From: Burkholderiales bacterium C2
Lineage (GTDB): Bacteria > Pseudomonadota > Gammaproteobacteria > Burkholderiales > Burkholderiaceae_C
Assembly: GCA_005503085.1 (NCBI GenBank)
Contig: SCOI01000024.1
Location: 1-64,000 of the forward strand
DNA: 64,000 bases
Reading direction: 5' to 3'
In this document: in pieces, positions 7,106-16,511 of the stretch
How positions within the stretch are numbered: position 1 is the first letter of the stretch
Layout of the letters: the number at the start of each line of letters is the position of its first letter
Notes under the pieces: model-generated
The model's input: only the letters and a program-made list of their open reading frames with translations
The model's database searches: none
Told to the model about the DNA's origin: nothing
Made by a program: the position numbers and the translations under genes

Positions 7106-8997
7106 GTCTGATCGGCAGCCTGCTGCGGTCCTGCCTGTTGCTGGTCGTGCTGCTGGCGCTGCCGGCCGCCGCCCAGTCCCTGCAGATCCGCGAGCTGGCC
7201 GTGCTGGCCGACCCGCTGGGCCGCGAGACGCTGGCCAGCATCAGTGCGCCGGCGCGCCAGCGCGACTTCCGGCCGGTGGCCGGCGGCTTCGCTGCCGGCT
7301 ATACCCGACAGGTGCACTGGCTGCGCTTTCGTGTCGATGTGCCCTCGGCCGGCGGCGAGGTCTGGCTGGAGGTGCAGCCGCCCTATCTGGACGATTTGCG
7401 CCTGTATGCGCCCGAGCGTGCCGGCGCGGCGCTGCAGGAGCAGCGCGCCGGCGATCAGCAGCGGTCTGCCGGCCGGCGCGAGCTCGCCAGCACCGGCTTT
7501 GTCTTCCGCCTGAGCGCCGAGGCCATCGCGGGTCGCACGCTGTGGCTGCGGCTGGAGACCAGCAGCAGCTCGCTGCTGCTGCTGGCCGCGCGCACGCCGG
7601 CCGAGTTCGCCGCGGCCAACGGCCTGCGTCTGGGCGCCTTCGGCCTTTACTACGGCCTGCTGCTGTCGCTGTGCGCCTTCTGCTTCTGGCAAGGGGTCTG
7701 GCGCCATGACCTGCTGCACCGGGCCTATCTGGTGTCGCTGCTGAGCCTGCTGCTGCTGATGTCCTGCATCAACGGCCTGCATGGGCTCTGGCTGCCCGAG
7801 GCCTGGGCGGGCCTGGCTGACCAGGCCACCTCCTATGCAACGCTGCTGTCGGGGCTGGCGGCCAACTGGTTCTACCGCCATGCGCTGGAGCTGCGGCGCG
7901 AGGGGCCGGGGCGCTGGATCTGGTGGCTCAACCGCCTGGCCCTCTATGCCTACGGCCTGGGCCTGCTGGCGCCGGCGCTGGGCCTCTATACCGAGGTGGC
8001 CGGCGCGCTGTTCCAGCTGACCCTGCTGACCACGCTGGTCGGCTTCGGGCGCAGCCTGTGGTTGTGGCGCGCCGGCCGACCCGGCAGCCGCATGCTGGCG
8101 CTGGCGCACCTGATCTCGCTGTCCGGCGTGTTCACCATCGTGCTGCTGCTGCTGGGCTTAGCGCCGGGCCAGCTCTGGCTGCTCTACAGCTCGCAGATCG
8201 GCAGCCTGCTGACAATGGCGGCCTTCGGCATCGTGGTGCTGCTGCGGCGCCAGGGCCTGGAGGCGGCGCACCGCGAGGCCAGCGAGCGGGCCGAGCAGGC
8301 GCTGCGCCAGCATGCCCACGAACGCGCGGCACGGCGCGAGCAAAGCCGTTTCATCGCGATGCTGTCGCACGAGATCCGCACGCCGCTGAGCATGATCGCC
8401 GGCGCCGCCCAGGCCTTGCAAAAGCTCATGCCGAGCGCCTCCGAGGAGGTCGAGCGCCGACATCGGCGCATCCGTCGCGGCGTCGCCCGCATCGAGCAGC
8501 TTTTGCAGCAACTGCTCGACCAGGACCGCCTCGACGACGAGCAGTTCGGCCTGCAGCGCAGCCGCTTCGATGCCGCCGCGCTGTGCACCGAGCTGGCCGA
8601 GGCCAGCGAGGGCCAGGCCCGCCTGCGCCTGGACCTGCCCGCCGCCGCTCCGCGCCTGCACGCCGACCGCACCCTGCTGGCCACGGCCCTGGGCAATCTG
8701 CTGGGCAATGCGCTGAAGTACTCGCCGGCCGAGGTCGGGCTGAGCCTGCGCTCGGACGGTCGCCGGGTCGAGTTCGCGGTGAGCGACCGGGGCCCGGGCA
8801 TCGCGCCGGAGCTGGCCGCACGCCTGTTCGAGCGCTACACCCGCGGTCCCGCCGTCGGCGGCGTGGCCGGCTCCGGCCTGGGCCTGTATCTGGTGCGCCG
8901 TATCGCCGGCCTGCATGGCGGCCAGGTCAGGCTGTCGGCCCGGCCGGGCGGCGGCAGCGTTTTCCTGTTGAGCCTGCCGCTGGAGGGTGAGCCATGA
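7102..8997 (+). CDS. Sensor histidine kinase with 7TM-DISM input domain
   Basis: A membrane sensor kinase of about 631 residues, taking GTG 7102 as start (GTG 7096 is also possible). It has a signal-like N-terminus, then a periplasmic DISMED2-type beta domain (to about residue 165), seven membrane segments (about 175-385) and a short coiled coil. The HisKA box FIAMLSHEIRTPLS follows with phospho-acceptor His423. The HATPase domain has N-box GNLLGNALKYSP, G1 DRGPGIAP and G2 GSGLGLYLV. DISM proteins are thought to sense carbohydrates or related ligands; the ligand here is unknown. It overlaps the response regulator gene by four bases (ATGA), so the two are co-translated. Confidence 0.93.
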   Translation: MSLIGSLLRSCLLLVVLLALPAAAQSLQIRELAVLADPLGRETLASISAPARQRDFRPVAGGFAAGYTRQVHWLRFRVDVPSAGGEVWLEVQPPYLDDLRLYAPERAGAALQEQRAGDQQRSAGRRELASTGFVFRLSAEAIAGRTLWLRLETSSSSLLLLAARTPAEFAAANGLRLGAFGLYYGLLLSLCAFCFWQGVWRHDLLHRAYLVSLLSLLLLMSCINGLHGLWLPEAWAGLADQATSYATLLSGLAANWFYRHALELRREGPGRWIWWLNRLALYAYGLGLLAPALGLYTEVAGALFQLTLLTTLVGFGRSLWLWRAGRPGSRMLALAHLISLSGVFTIVLLLLGLAPGQLWLLYSSQIGSLLTMAAFGIVVLLRRQGLEAAHREASERAEQALRQHAHERAARREQSRFIAMLSHEIRTPLSMIAGAAQALQKLMPSASEEVERRHRRIRRGVARIEQLLQQLLDQDRLDDEQFGLQRSRFDAAALCTELAEASEGQARLRLDLPAAAPRLHADRTLLATALGNLLGNALKYSPAEVGLSLRSDGRRVEFAVSDRGPGIAPELAARLFERYTRGPAVGGVAGSGLGLYLVRRIAGLHGGQVRLSARPGGGSVFLLSLPLEGEP

Positions 8998-9677
8998 GCC
9001 GCGTGGCGGTCATCGAAGACAACCCCGATCTGCTGGACGATGTGCTGTTCCAGCTGCGCCATGCCGGCTTCGACGCCGAGGGTGCGGCCGATGCTGCCGG
9101 CTGCCGCGCGCTGCTGGCGAGCTTCCAGCCCCAGATGCTGGTGCTCGACCTGGGCCTGCCGGACGAGGACGGCCTGGCGCTGGCGCGCTGGCTGCGAGCC
9201 AGCCGGCCGCAGCTGGGCATCGTGATGCTGACGGCGCGCACCAGCTTGCGCGAGCGTCTGGCCGGCCATGAGGGCGGTGCCGACCACTATCTGTGCAAGC
9301 CCGTCGATGCCGAGGAGTTGCTGGCCGTGTTGCGCTCGCTGGAGCGTCGCCTGCGGCTCAGCGAGCTGCCGGCCTGGGTGCTCGACCTGCATCAGCTGGA
9401 ACTGCGCCTGCCGGCCGGCCCGGGCGAGCCCCTGCCGCTGAATGCCGTCGAGGCCTGCATCCTGGCGACGCTGGCGCGCGCGCCGCTGCGCCGTGCCAGC
9501 CGGCGCGAGCTGGTCGAGGCCCTGGGCGAGGACTGGCTGCTGTATGACGAGCGGCGCATCGAGACGGTGCTGAGCCGGCTGCGCCGCAAGATCGCCGTGG
9601 CCACCGGCGCCGAGGCGCCGCTGCGCACGCTGCGCGGCTTCGGCTATGCCTTTGTCGAGGGGCTGCGGGTGCAGTAG
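8994..9677 (+). CDS. OmpR/PhoB-type response regulator
   Basis: A 227-residue two-component regulator. The receiver domain (1-115) has the acidic pair E8/D9, phospho-acceptor D52 in VLDLGLPDEDG, T80 and K102. The C-terminal winged helix (about 130-222) includes LRRKIAVATG and the terminal LRTLRGFGYAF hairpin that contacts DNA. The start overlaps the kinase stop, making the kinase its obvious partner. Targets are unknown; the diguanylate cyclase 96 bases downstream is a candidate. Confidence 0.95.
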   Translation: MSRVAVIEDNPDLLDDVLFQLRHAGFDAEGAADAAGCRALLASFQPQMLVLDLGLPDEDGLALARWLRASRPQLGIVMLTARTSLRERLAGHEGGADHYLCKPVDAEELLAVLRSLERRLRLSELPAWVLDLHQLELRLPAGPGEPLPLNAVEACILATLARAPLRRASRRELVEALGEDWLLYDERRIETVLSRLRRKIAVATGAEAPLRTLRGFGYAFVEGLRVQ

Positions 9678-9773
9678 CGCGCTGCGTTGATCGGTCAGCT
9701 TTTGTCAGCCTCGCCGGCCCGGCTTGCGCTAGGCTCGCGCGAGCGCAGGCGCTGGGCCTGACTCGTCGAGTCA

Positions 9774-11486
9774 ATGAATCTCAAACCTCGTTTCCTGCTT
9801 CTGACCCTGGTGCTGGCCCTGATCTCGTCGGTGGGCGTCTGGTGGTCGGTGCGCATGCTGGCCGAGGGCATCGTCGAGCAGTGGGCGGTGCGCTATGCCG
9901 AGAAGCAGGTGCTCTACGACAAGAGCCGCACGCTGCAGCCGCTGCTGCGCGAGATCGCGCTGTCGCGCCAGCTGGCCGCCTCGTCGCGGCTGCGCGAGCT
10001 GGCCCGCCACCCTGGCGACGCGCAGCGCCTGCGCGAGGCCATCGCCGAGATGGAGAGCTACCGGCACAACTTCGGCGACAAGAGCTATTTCGTCGCGATG
10101 GCCGGCAGCGGCCACTACTTCCACAACAACGCCGCCAACGAGTACGCGGGCCGCGAGCTGCGCTACACGCTCGATCCGCGCGATCCCGGCCATGCCTGGT
10201 TCTTCGATCTGATACGGATGAACCGCGATATGCACATCAACGTCAGCCCCGATGCCAAACTGGGCGTCGTGAAGCTGTGGATCGATGTGCTGATGCGCGA
10301 CGGCGAGCAGGTGCTGGGCATTGCCGGCACCGGCCTGGACCTGAGCGAGTTTCTGCGCAATGTGGTCGAGGAGGGGTCGCCGGGCATCACCAGCCTGTTC
10401 GTCGATCATGCCGGCGCGATCCAGCTGCACCGCGACCAGACGCTGATCGACTTCGCCTCGGTCAGCAAGCGCCAGGGCGCGCAGAAGAAGAGCCTGAACC
10501 TGCTGTTCGAGCGCGCGGCCGATCAGGCCGCGGTGCGCGCGGCAATGCGCAGCGCCGAGGCGCGGCCCGAAAAAGTGGTCTCGGTGTTCGTGCAGATCGG
10601 CGGCCGCCGGCATCTGGCCGGCATCGCCCATGTGGCCGAGATCGACTGGTATGAGATCACGCTGCTGGATCTGGACGTGCTGCTGCCGCCGCATTATTTC
10701 TACGGCATCCTGGGCCTCTATATCGGCAGCATGCTGGTCGCGCTGCTGTTGTTCAATCTGGTGCTGAACCGGCTGGTGCTGACGCCGCTGGGCAGCCTGG
10801 ACCGCGCGATGGCTCGCGTCGCCGACGGCCAGGACCCGAGCCCGCAGCTGGACCGGCGTGGCGCCGGCGAGGTGCGCCGGCTGATCCAGCATTTCGGCCG
10901 CATGGCCAGCGCGGTGCTGCAGGCGCGTCGCGAGCTGGAGCACAAGGTCAGCGAGCGCACGGCCGCGCTGGACCGGCTGACCAAGATCGATCCGATGACC
11001 GAGCTCTTCAACCGCCGCGGCATGAGCGAGCGCCTGGCCGCCGAGCTGGAGCGGGCGCGGCGCGAGCACGGCCGGCTCGGCCTGCTGTGGCTGGATGTCG
11101 ACTGCTTCAAGGCCATCAACGACGGCCATGGCCATGCGGTCGGCGACGCGGCGCTGAAGCTGGTGGCGCGCAGCATCCAGTCGCAGATCCGCCCCTATGA
11201 CGTGGCGGCCCGCTGGGGTGGCGACGAGTTTGTCGTGCTGCTGCAAGGCGCCACGGCCGAGGCCCTGGATGCGCTGGGCGAGCGCCTGTGCGCGGCGGTT
11301 GCAGCGGCCACCGAGCTGCGCGACGAGCAGGGCCATGCGCTGCGCCTGTCGGTCAGCGTCGGCGGCCATCTGGCCCTGCCGCAGGAATCGCTCGACAGCC
11401 TCCTGAACCAGGCCGACCGGGCGCTCTATGCGGCCAAGGCGGCCGGGCGCGGCCGCTACTGCGGCAGCGCGGCGGTCACGGCCTAG
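9774..11486 (+). CDS. Membrane diguanylate cyclase
   Basis: A 570-residue enzyme that should make cyclic di-GMP from GTP at the inner membrane. A TM helix at about 7-27 and a second at about 310-333 bracket a periplasmic Cache-like sensor domain, with FGDKSYFVAMAGSGHYF in its first part. A HAMP-like linker and coiled coil follow, then a GGDEF domain (about 400-560). The active site is intact (RWGGDEF, GGDEF at 482-486). An inhibitory I-site, RPYD at 473-476, sits five residues before it, so product feedback is expected. It is downstream of the kinase/regulator pair on the same strand and convergent with the permease gene. Confidence 0.93.
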   Translation: MNLKPRFLLLTLVLALISSVGVWWSVRMLAEGIVEQWAVRYAEKQVLYDKSRTLQPLLREIALSRQLAASSRLRELARHPGDAQRLREAIAEMESYRHNFGDKSYFVAMAGSGHYFHNNAANEYAGRELRYTLDPRDPGHAWFFDLIRMNRDMHINVSPDAKLGVVKLWIDVLMRDGEQVLGIAGTGLDLSEFLRNVVEEGSPGITSLFVDHAGAIQLHRDQTLIDFASVSKRQGAQKKSLNLLFERAADQAAVRAAMRSAEARPEKVVSVFVQIGGRRHLAGIAHVAEIDWYEITLLDLDVLLPPHYFYGILGLYIGSMLVALLLFNLVLNRLVLTPLGSLDRAMARVADGQDPSPQLDRRGAGEVRRLIQHFGRMASAVLQARRELEHKVSERTAALDRLTKIDPMTELFNRRGMSERLAAELERARREHGRLGLLWLDVDCFKAINDGHGHAVGDAALKLVARSIQSQIRPYDVAARWGGDEFVVLLQGATAEALDALGERLCAAVAAATELRDEQGHALRLSVSVGGHLALPQESLDSLLNQADRALYAAKAAGRGRYCGSAAVTA

Positions 11487-11504
11487 CGGTACGCGCCGCC
11501 CGGC

Positions 11505-12257
11505 TCAAAGCCTTTGCAGCAGCTGCGGCACGGCCGAGGCCAGCAGGGCCAGGCCCGACAGCGTCAGCAGGCTCAGCACCAGGCGGCGAAAGCCGGTCTC
11601 CGAGATGCTGCGGTACAGCCGCGCGCCGAGCAGGCTGGGCAACAGCAGTGCCGGTGCGACCACGGCGAACATCGGCAGCATCTCGCCGGTGACGATGCCC
11701 TTGGCCAGATAGATGGCCATCGTGACGCTCAGCGCGGCCAGGTTGAAGTTCTGGATGATGGCGCGCTGCCTGTCCTTGGCGAAGCCGCGCAGGGTGCACC
11801 ACAGGGTCGGTATCGTGCCGGTGAAGCCGCCGAGGCCGCCCATCATGCCGCCCAGCGCGCCGGCGATGCCGTCGGCGACGCGACCGCCGCGCTGGATGCG
11901 GGGCAGGCTGGCGCTGAGCAACATCGCCGGACACCACAGCACCAGGAAGAGGCCCAGCCCGGCCTTGAACCAGGGCACGTCCAGCACCGGCAGTATGGCC
12001 ACGCCGATCGGAATGCCGGCGGCACCGCCGAGCAGAAAGGGCAGCAGCGCGCGCCAGTCGAAGCCGCGCCGCACGGTCAGGGCCGCGACGATCTGGCCGG
12101 TCAGCGAGCCGAACACCGCCAGCGAGGCGGCCAGCATAGGCTCCAGCGACCAGGCCCAGAAGGACATCGCGGTGAGGCCGAAGCCGAAGCCCGACAAGCC
12201 CTGCACAAAGCCGGCGACAGCGGCACCGACCACGATGACAAGCCACTGCGCTTCCAT
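11505..12257 (-). CDS. TSUP family permease (TauE/SafE-like)
   Basis: A 250-residue polytopic protein with about eight hydrophobic segments. The family signature appears twice: GFVQGLSGFGFGLTAMSF near the N-terminus and GMMGGLGGFTGTIPTLW in the middle. TSUP proteins move sulfite, sulfoacetate or other organosulfur and organic anions across the inner membrane; the substrate cannot be told from sequence. It is the last gene of the minus-strand run that includes the dipeptide importer, 85 bases after the dipeptidase gene, so it may be co-transcribed or have its own promoter. Confidence 0.88.
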   Translation of the reverse strand: MEAQWLVIVVGAAVAGFVQGLSGFGFGLTAMSFWAWSLEPMLAASLAVFGSLTGQIVAALTVRRGFDWRALLPFLLGGAAGIPIGVAILPVLDVPWFKAGLGLFLVLWCPAMLLSASLPRIQRGGRVADGIAGALGGMMGGLGGFTGTIPTLWCTLRGFAKDRQRAIIQNFNLAALSVTMAIYLAKGIVTGEMLPMFAVVAPALLLPSLLGARLYRSISETGFRRLVLSLLTLSGLALLASAVPQLLQRL

Positions 12258-12342
12258 TGGCGTCCATCCCCTCCTGAGGCAGGCCCTGACCCCGGTGTGG
12301 GTAGGCCAGAGCCCAGTGTAGACAGCAGTCGTCGTCAGCCAC

Positions 12343-13746
12343 TCATGCCCGCTGCCGCATCACTGCCGGCCCTTCCTCGGCCAGATCCCAGAACATCCCT
12401 GCCATGATCTGCAGCGCCTCGCGCGTCAGGTCGGCGAGGATGTGCTCGTTGGGCGCGTGCTGGCTGCAGGCGGCGTAGGAATGCGGCACCCACAGCGTGG
12501 GCAGGCCCAGGGTTTCGGAGAACACATCGTTGGGCAGGGAGCCGCCCAGATTGGGCAGCAGGGCCGGCGTCTTGCCGCTGCTGCGCTCCATTGAGGCCAG
12601 GCCCCAGCGCACCCAGGCATCATCGGGGTCAAGTCTTGTCGCGGCCATATGCACATCGGTGCCGCGCACCTCGACATCGTCGAAGCCATGGGCCAGCAGG
12701 TGCTCGCGAATGTGATGCAGGAACTGCGCGGGATCGCTGCCGACGACGTAGCGCATATGGCAGTGCGCGCGCGCGGTCGGCGGGATCGCGTGCACCGGCA
12801 TGGTCGGGTTGCCGCAGGTGAAGGCCAGCACCTCCAGGCTGTTCCAGCCGATCACGCGTTCGGTGGGGGTCAGGCCGGGCTCGCCCCAGTCGGGGTCGAT
12901 CTCGGGGTCATCCGGGCCGCCGCCGACCTCGATGAGTTTCAGTGCGGCGCGCACACTGGCCGGCAGCTCGGGTGGCAGCAGGCCGGGCACCAGGATGCGG
13001 CCGTTCTCGTCGACCAGACTGGCGATCGCGTGGGCCAGGCGGATGCCGGGGTTGCGCAAGAGGCCGCCCCAGTTGCCCGAGTGGTGGCCGCCGTCGCGCA
13101 GCTTCAGGTGCAGGTCGAAATTGAAGACGCCGCGCGAGCCGAGGAACATCGTCGGCTTGCTGGCCGCAACGCGCGGGCCGTCCGAGGCCAGGAAGAGGTC
13201 CGCCTTCAGCAGCTCGGCATGCAGGGCGCAGACCTCGTTCAAGCCGGGCGAGCCGTCTTCCTCGCCCATCTCCAGAATGATCTTGACGTTGTAGCCTAGC
13301 CGGCCGCCGCGCACCGCCAGCACCTGCTCCAGCGCGCTCAGATTGATGCTGTGCTGGCCCTTGTTGTCGGCCGTGCCGCGGCCATACCAGCGATTGCCCT
13401 CGACGACGACATCCCAGGGCTTGAGCCCTTCGCGCCACTGCGCGTCGTAGCCGCGCACGACATCGCCATGGCCATAGGTCAGCACAGTGAAGGCGGCATC
13501 GGGTTCGAGGCGCTCGGCCAGCAAGAAGGGGCTCTTGCCCGCCACCGGGTTGTTGACGATGCGCGAGCGAAAACCCAGGGTCTGCAGATAGGGCGCAATC
13601 TCTTCGCTGAGGTAGGCGTGCAGGATGGGGCCGCTGGCGGGATCCTGACTTTCGGTCTTGTAGGCGACGCGGCGCGCCAGCGTCTGCAGGAAGCGCCCGT
13701 CGTCGAAGGTGGCGAGGGTCTGGGCGATGGCTTGTTCGCGGCTCAT
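12343..13746 (-). CDS. M20 family dipeptidase
   Basis: A 467-residue zinc peptidase without a signal peptide, so cytoplasmic. Metal-site segments are visible: TYGHGDVV, GRGTADNKG (bridging Asp), MGEEDGSPG (catalytic Glu and ligand), and the C-terminal SQHAPNEH. The dimerisation domain lies at about 200-350. It resembles CNDP-type M20 dipeptidases. It starts 23 bases after the last ABC gene, so imported dipeptides are probably cleaved by this enzyme. A GGAGTCTCCTT-type region on the opposite strand gives a usable ribosome site (AAGGAG) just before the ATG. Confidence 0.92.
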   Translation of the reverse strand: MSREQAIAQTLATFDDGRFLQTLARRVAYKTESQDPASGPILHAYLSEEIAPYLQTLGFRSRIVNNPVAGKSPFLLAERLEPDAAFTVLTYGHGDVVRGYDAQWREGLKPWDVVVEGNRWYGRGTADNKGQHSINLSALEQVLAVRGGRLGYNVKIILEMGEEDGSPGLNEVCALHAELLKADLFLASDGPRVAASKPTMFLGSRGVFNFDLHLKLRDGGHHSGNWGGLLRNPGIRLAHAIASLVDENGRILVPGLLPPELPASVRAALKLIEVGGGPDDPEIDPDWGEPGLTPTERVIGWNSLEVLAFTCGNPTMPVHAIPPTARAHCHMRYVVGSDPAQFLHHIREHLLAHGFDDVEVRGTDVHMAATRLDPDDAWVRWGLASMERSSGKTPALLPNLGGSLPNDVFSETLGLPTLWVPHSYAACSQHAPNEHILADLTREALQIMAGMFWDLAEEGPAVMRQRA

Positions 13747-13769
13747 GAGCGGAGTCTCCTTCAGAAAAT

Positions 13770-14600
13770 TCAGGCGACCGCGACGCGGTCGATATCGGGG
13801 ATGCCCAGGCCGGGCTCGGGCGTCAGCGCCGAGGCCAGCAGCCTGCGGGTGTAGGCATGGGCAGGGCGGTCAAAGATCTGTTCGCGGGGGCCGAGCTCGA
13901 CGATCTGGCCTTTGTACATCACGGCCACGCGGTCGACCAGATGCTCGACGACGCCCAGGTCATGGCTGATGAAAAGATAGGTCAGACCGAACTCGGCCTT
14001 CAGGTCCATCAACAGGTTCAGGATCTGGGCCTGGACCGAGACGTCCAGTGCCGAGGTCGGCTCGTCGCAGATCAGGATATCGGGCCGCAGCACCAGGGCG
14101 CGCGCAATCGCCACCCGCTGGCGTTGCCCACCGGAGAGCTGGCTGGGGTACTGACCGTGTGTGCGCTCGGGCAGGCCGACCAGATCCAGCATCTTCTTGA
14201 CGCTGGCCTGCTGCTCGGCGGCCGTGCCGACCCGGTGCAGGCGCAGCGGCACGCCGACGCTGTCGGCCACGGTGCGGCGCGGGTTCAGCGACGAGTACGG
14301 GTCCTGGAAGATCGGCTGGATGCGGCGGGCCAGCGCACGGCGTTCGCGCGGATTGACCTCCTTGCCGTCGACCAGCACATTGCCCGCGCTGGGCTTGAGC
14401 AGGCCCAGCAGGATCTTGGCCAGCGTGCTCTTGCCACAGCCCGATTCACCGACCAGGCCCAGCGTTTCGCCGCGGCGGATGCGCAGCGAGATATTGTCCA
14501 CCGCGGCGATCACGCCCGGCGCGCGGAACAGGCCGCGCTTGAGCTTGAAGCGCCGGCTCAGCGCGCAGAGTTCCAGCGCGATGTCATTTGCTTCGATCAT
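13770..14600 (-). CDS. dppF: Dipeptide ABC transporter ATP-binding protein (DppF-like)
   Basis: A 276-residue ABC ATPase. Walker A is GESGCGKST, the signature LSGGQRQRV, Walker B ILICDEPTSALD and the switch His is in FISHDLGVVEHL. The C-terminal region beginning RPAHAYTRRLLA is the oligopeptide/dipeptide-type extension. It pairs with the DppD-like subunit to drive import. Its start overlaps the end of the DppD-like gene by four bases, indicating coupled translation. Confidence 0.93.
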   Translation of the reverse strand: MIEANDIALELCALSRRFKLKRGLFRAPGVIAAVDNISLRIRRGETLGLVGESGCGKSTLAKILLGLLKPSAGNVLVDGKEVNPRERRALARRIQPIFQDPYSSLNPRRTVADSVGVPLRLHRVGTAAEQQASVKKMLDLVGLPERTHGQYPSQLSGGQRQRVAIARALVLRPDILICDEPTSALDVSVQAQILNLLMDLKAEFGLTYLFISHDLGVVEHLVDRVAVMYKGQIVELGPREQIFDRPAHAYTRRLLASALTPEPGLGIPDIDRVAVA

Positions 14601-15598
14601 GCGGCCTCCGCAATCAGCGCGACATCGGGGCGGGCCGACACGCAGCGCACGGCGTGTCGCTCATTGAGCGGCACATTCAGCGGCGTTTGCTGGCACTGCG
14701 CCTGCACCTGCGGACAGCGGTTCGCGAAGGCGCAGCCCTCGACCGGGCCGATCAGGCTGGGCACGACGCCGGGTATCGACTGCAGCCGGCTGCCCGGCAG
14801 CGTCTTGCCGCGCACCGGGATGCAGCCCAGCAGGCCGCGGGTGTAGGGGTGCGTCGGCCGGGCGAACAGCTCCGCCACCGGCGCGGTCTCGACGATCTGG
14901 CCGGCATACATCACCGCCACCCGGTCGGCGATGCGCGCGACCACGCCCAGGTCATGGGTGATGAAGACCACCGCGGTGCCGAACTCCTGCTGCAGCTCGC
15001 GGATCAACCGCAGGATCTGGGCCTGTATGGTCACGTCCAGCGCCGTGGTCGGCTCGTCGGCAATGATCAGCTCGGGCTCGCACATCAACGCCATCGCGAT
15101 CATCACGCGCTGGCGCAGGCCACCGGAGAGCTGGTGCGGATACTGGCCAAGCCGCTCGGCCGCCTGCGGCACGCCGGCGCGCTCCAGCAGATAGACCGCA
15201 CGCTCACGGGCCTGAGCGACGCTGACCTTGCGGTGCGCGCGCAGCGCTTCGCAGAGCTGGTCGCCCAGCGTGTAGGAGGGGTTCAGCGAGGTCATCGGCT
15301 CCTGGAAGATCATCGCGATGCGCTCACCGCGCAGCCGCGCCATTTCGCGCTCCTTGAGCCCTTGCAGGTCCTGGCCGGCGAAGCGGATGTGATCGGCGCT
15401 GCGCTGGGCCTTGCGCGGCAGCAGGCCCATCAGCGCCAGCGAGGTCATGGACTTGCCGCAGCCCGATTCGCCGACCAGGCACAACATCTCGCCGCGCCGC
15501 ACCTGGAAGTCGATGCCGCGCACCGCGTGCAGCAGGCCGCGCTCGGTGGGCAGGTCGACGCGCAGATTCTTCACGTCCAGCAGAACGTCCTCGCTCAT
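14597..15598 (-). CDS. dppD: Dipeptide ABC transporter ATP-binding protein (DppD-like)
   Basis: A 333-residue ABC ATPase with Walker A GESGCGKSM, signature LSGGLRQRV, Walker B LIIADEPTTALD and the His switch FITHDLGVVARI. The C-terminal extension carries the CAFANRCPQVQAQC segment; similar cysteines in DppD/OppD proteins can hold an iron-sulfur cluster. I place the start at 15598, preceded by GAGGAG; an in-frame codon at 15622 would overlap the permease gene and has a poorer site. Confidence 0.93.
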   Translation of the reverse strand: MSEDVLLDVKNLRVDLPTERGLLHAVRGIDFQVRRGEMLCLVGESGCGKSMTSLALMGLLPRKAQRSADHIRFAGQDLQGLKEREMARLRGERIAMIFQEPMTSLNPSYTLGDQLCEALRAHRKVSVAQARERAVYLLERAGVPQAAERLGQYPHQLSGGLRQRVMIAMALMCEPELIIADEPTTALDVTIQAQILRLIRELQQEFGTAVVFITHDLGVVARIADRVAVMYAGQIVETAPVAELFARPTHPYTRGLLGCIPVRGKTLPGSRLQSIPGVVPSLIGPVEGCAFANRCPQVQAQCQQTPLNVPLNERHAVRCVSARPDVALIAEAA

Positions 15599-15608
15599 CG
15601 CTCGCTCC

Positions 15609-16505
15609 TCAGTTGCGGCCATCGGGGGCCGTGATGTCCCGGATGCCGTCGCCGACCAGATTGATCGCCAGCACCAGCAGCGCCAGCACCAGGCCCGGGA
15701 TCACGATGACCCAGGGCTGGAAGAACATATAGGCCTTGCCCTCGGCCACCATCAGGCCCCAGGAGGGCGTCGGCGGCTGCACGCCCAGTCCCAGGAAGGA
15801 CAGCGTCGATTCCAGCAGGATGGCGTGCGCCATCTCCAGCGTGGTGACCACCGTCAGCGCGCTCATCAGGTTCGGCAGCAGCTCGCGCAGCAGGATGTAG
15901 GGTGTCGACGCGCCCAGGGCCTTGGCGGCGGCGATGAACTCGGCGTCGCGCAGCTGCTGGGTGGCCGAGCGGGTGACGATGGCGAAGCGGTCCCACAGCA
16001 GCAGGCCCAAGAGCACGATCACGACCTTCAGCGAGCCGCCCACCAGCGAGCTCATCGCCAGCGCGACCAGCACCACCGGCATCGCCAGCCGCGTCGTGAT
16101 CATGTAGCTGACCACCGCGTCGACCTTGCCGCCGAAATAGCCGGCCAGCAGGCCCATGGTCGTGCCGATCAGGCCGGAGATCAGCGCGGCCGACAGGCCG
16201 ATCAGCAGCGAGACGCGCGCGCCGTACAACAAGCGGCTGAGATAGTCGCGGCCCAGCTTGTCGGTGCCCAGCATGTGCTCCCAGGAACCGCGCTCATGCC
16301 AGACCGGCGGGATCAGGCGCTGGCTGATGTCCTGCGCGAAGGGGTCATGCGGCGCGATCCAGGGCGCGAACAGCGCGGCCAGGGCGATGGCGCCGAGGAT
16401 GATGGCGCCCAGGGTCAGGCCGTGATGGCCGAAGATGCGACGCAACCAGCGCGGCAGCGCCGGCTTGATCAGGGGCGTGGGGAGGGCTTGTGTGGTGGAG
16501 CTCAT
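15609..16505 (-). CDS. dppC: Dipeptide ABC transporter permease (DppC-like)
   Basis: A 298-residue inner-membrane permease. A cytoplasmic N-terminus is followed by a TM helix and the OppC-type N-terminal segment (FAPWIAPHDPFAQDI), then LGTDKLGRDYLSRLLYGAR and a five-helix core. The EAA loop that docks the ATPases reads EFIAAAKALGASTPYIL. The C-terminus FLGLGVQPPTPSWG is typical of DppC. It lies six bases after DppB and ten before DppD. Confidence 0.93.
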   Translation of the reverse strand: MSSTTQALPTPLIKPALPRWLRRIFGHHGLTLGAIILGAIALAALFAPWIAPHDPFAQDISQRLIPPVWHERGSWEHMLGTDKLGRDYLSRLLYGARVSLLIGLSAALISGLIGTTMGLLAGYFGGKVDAVVSYMITTRLAMPVVLVALAMSSLVGGSLKVVIVLLGLLLWDRFAIVTRSATQQLRDAEFIAAAKALGASTPYILLRELLPNLMSALTVVTTLEMAHAILLESTLSFLGLGVQPPTPSWGLMVAEGKAYMFFQPWVIVIPGLVLALLVLAINLVGDGIRDITAPDGRN

Positions 16506-16511
16506 GACGGC

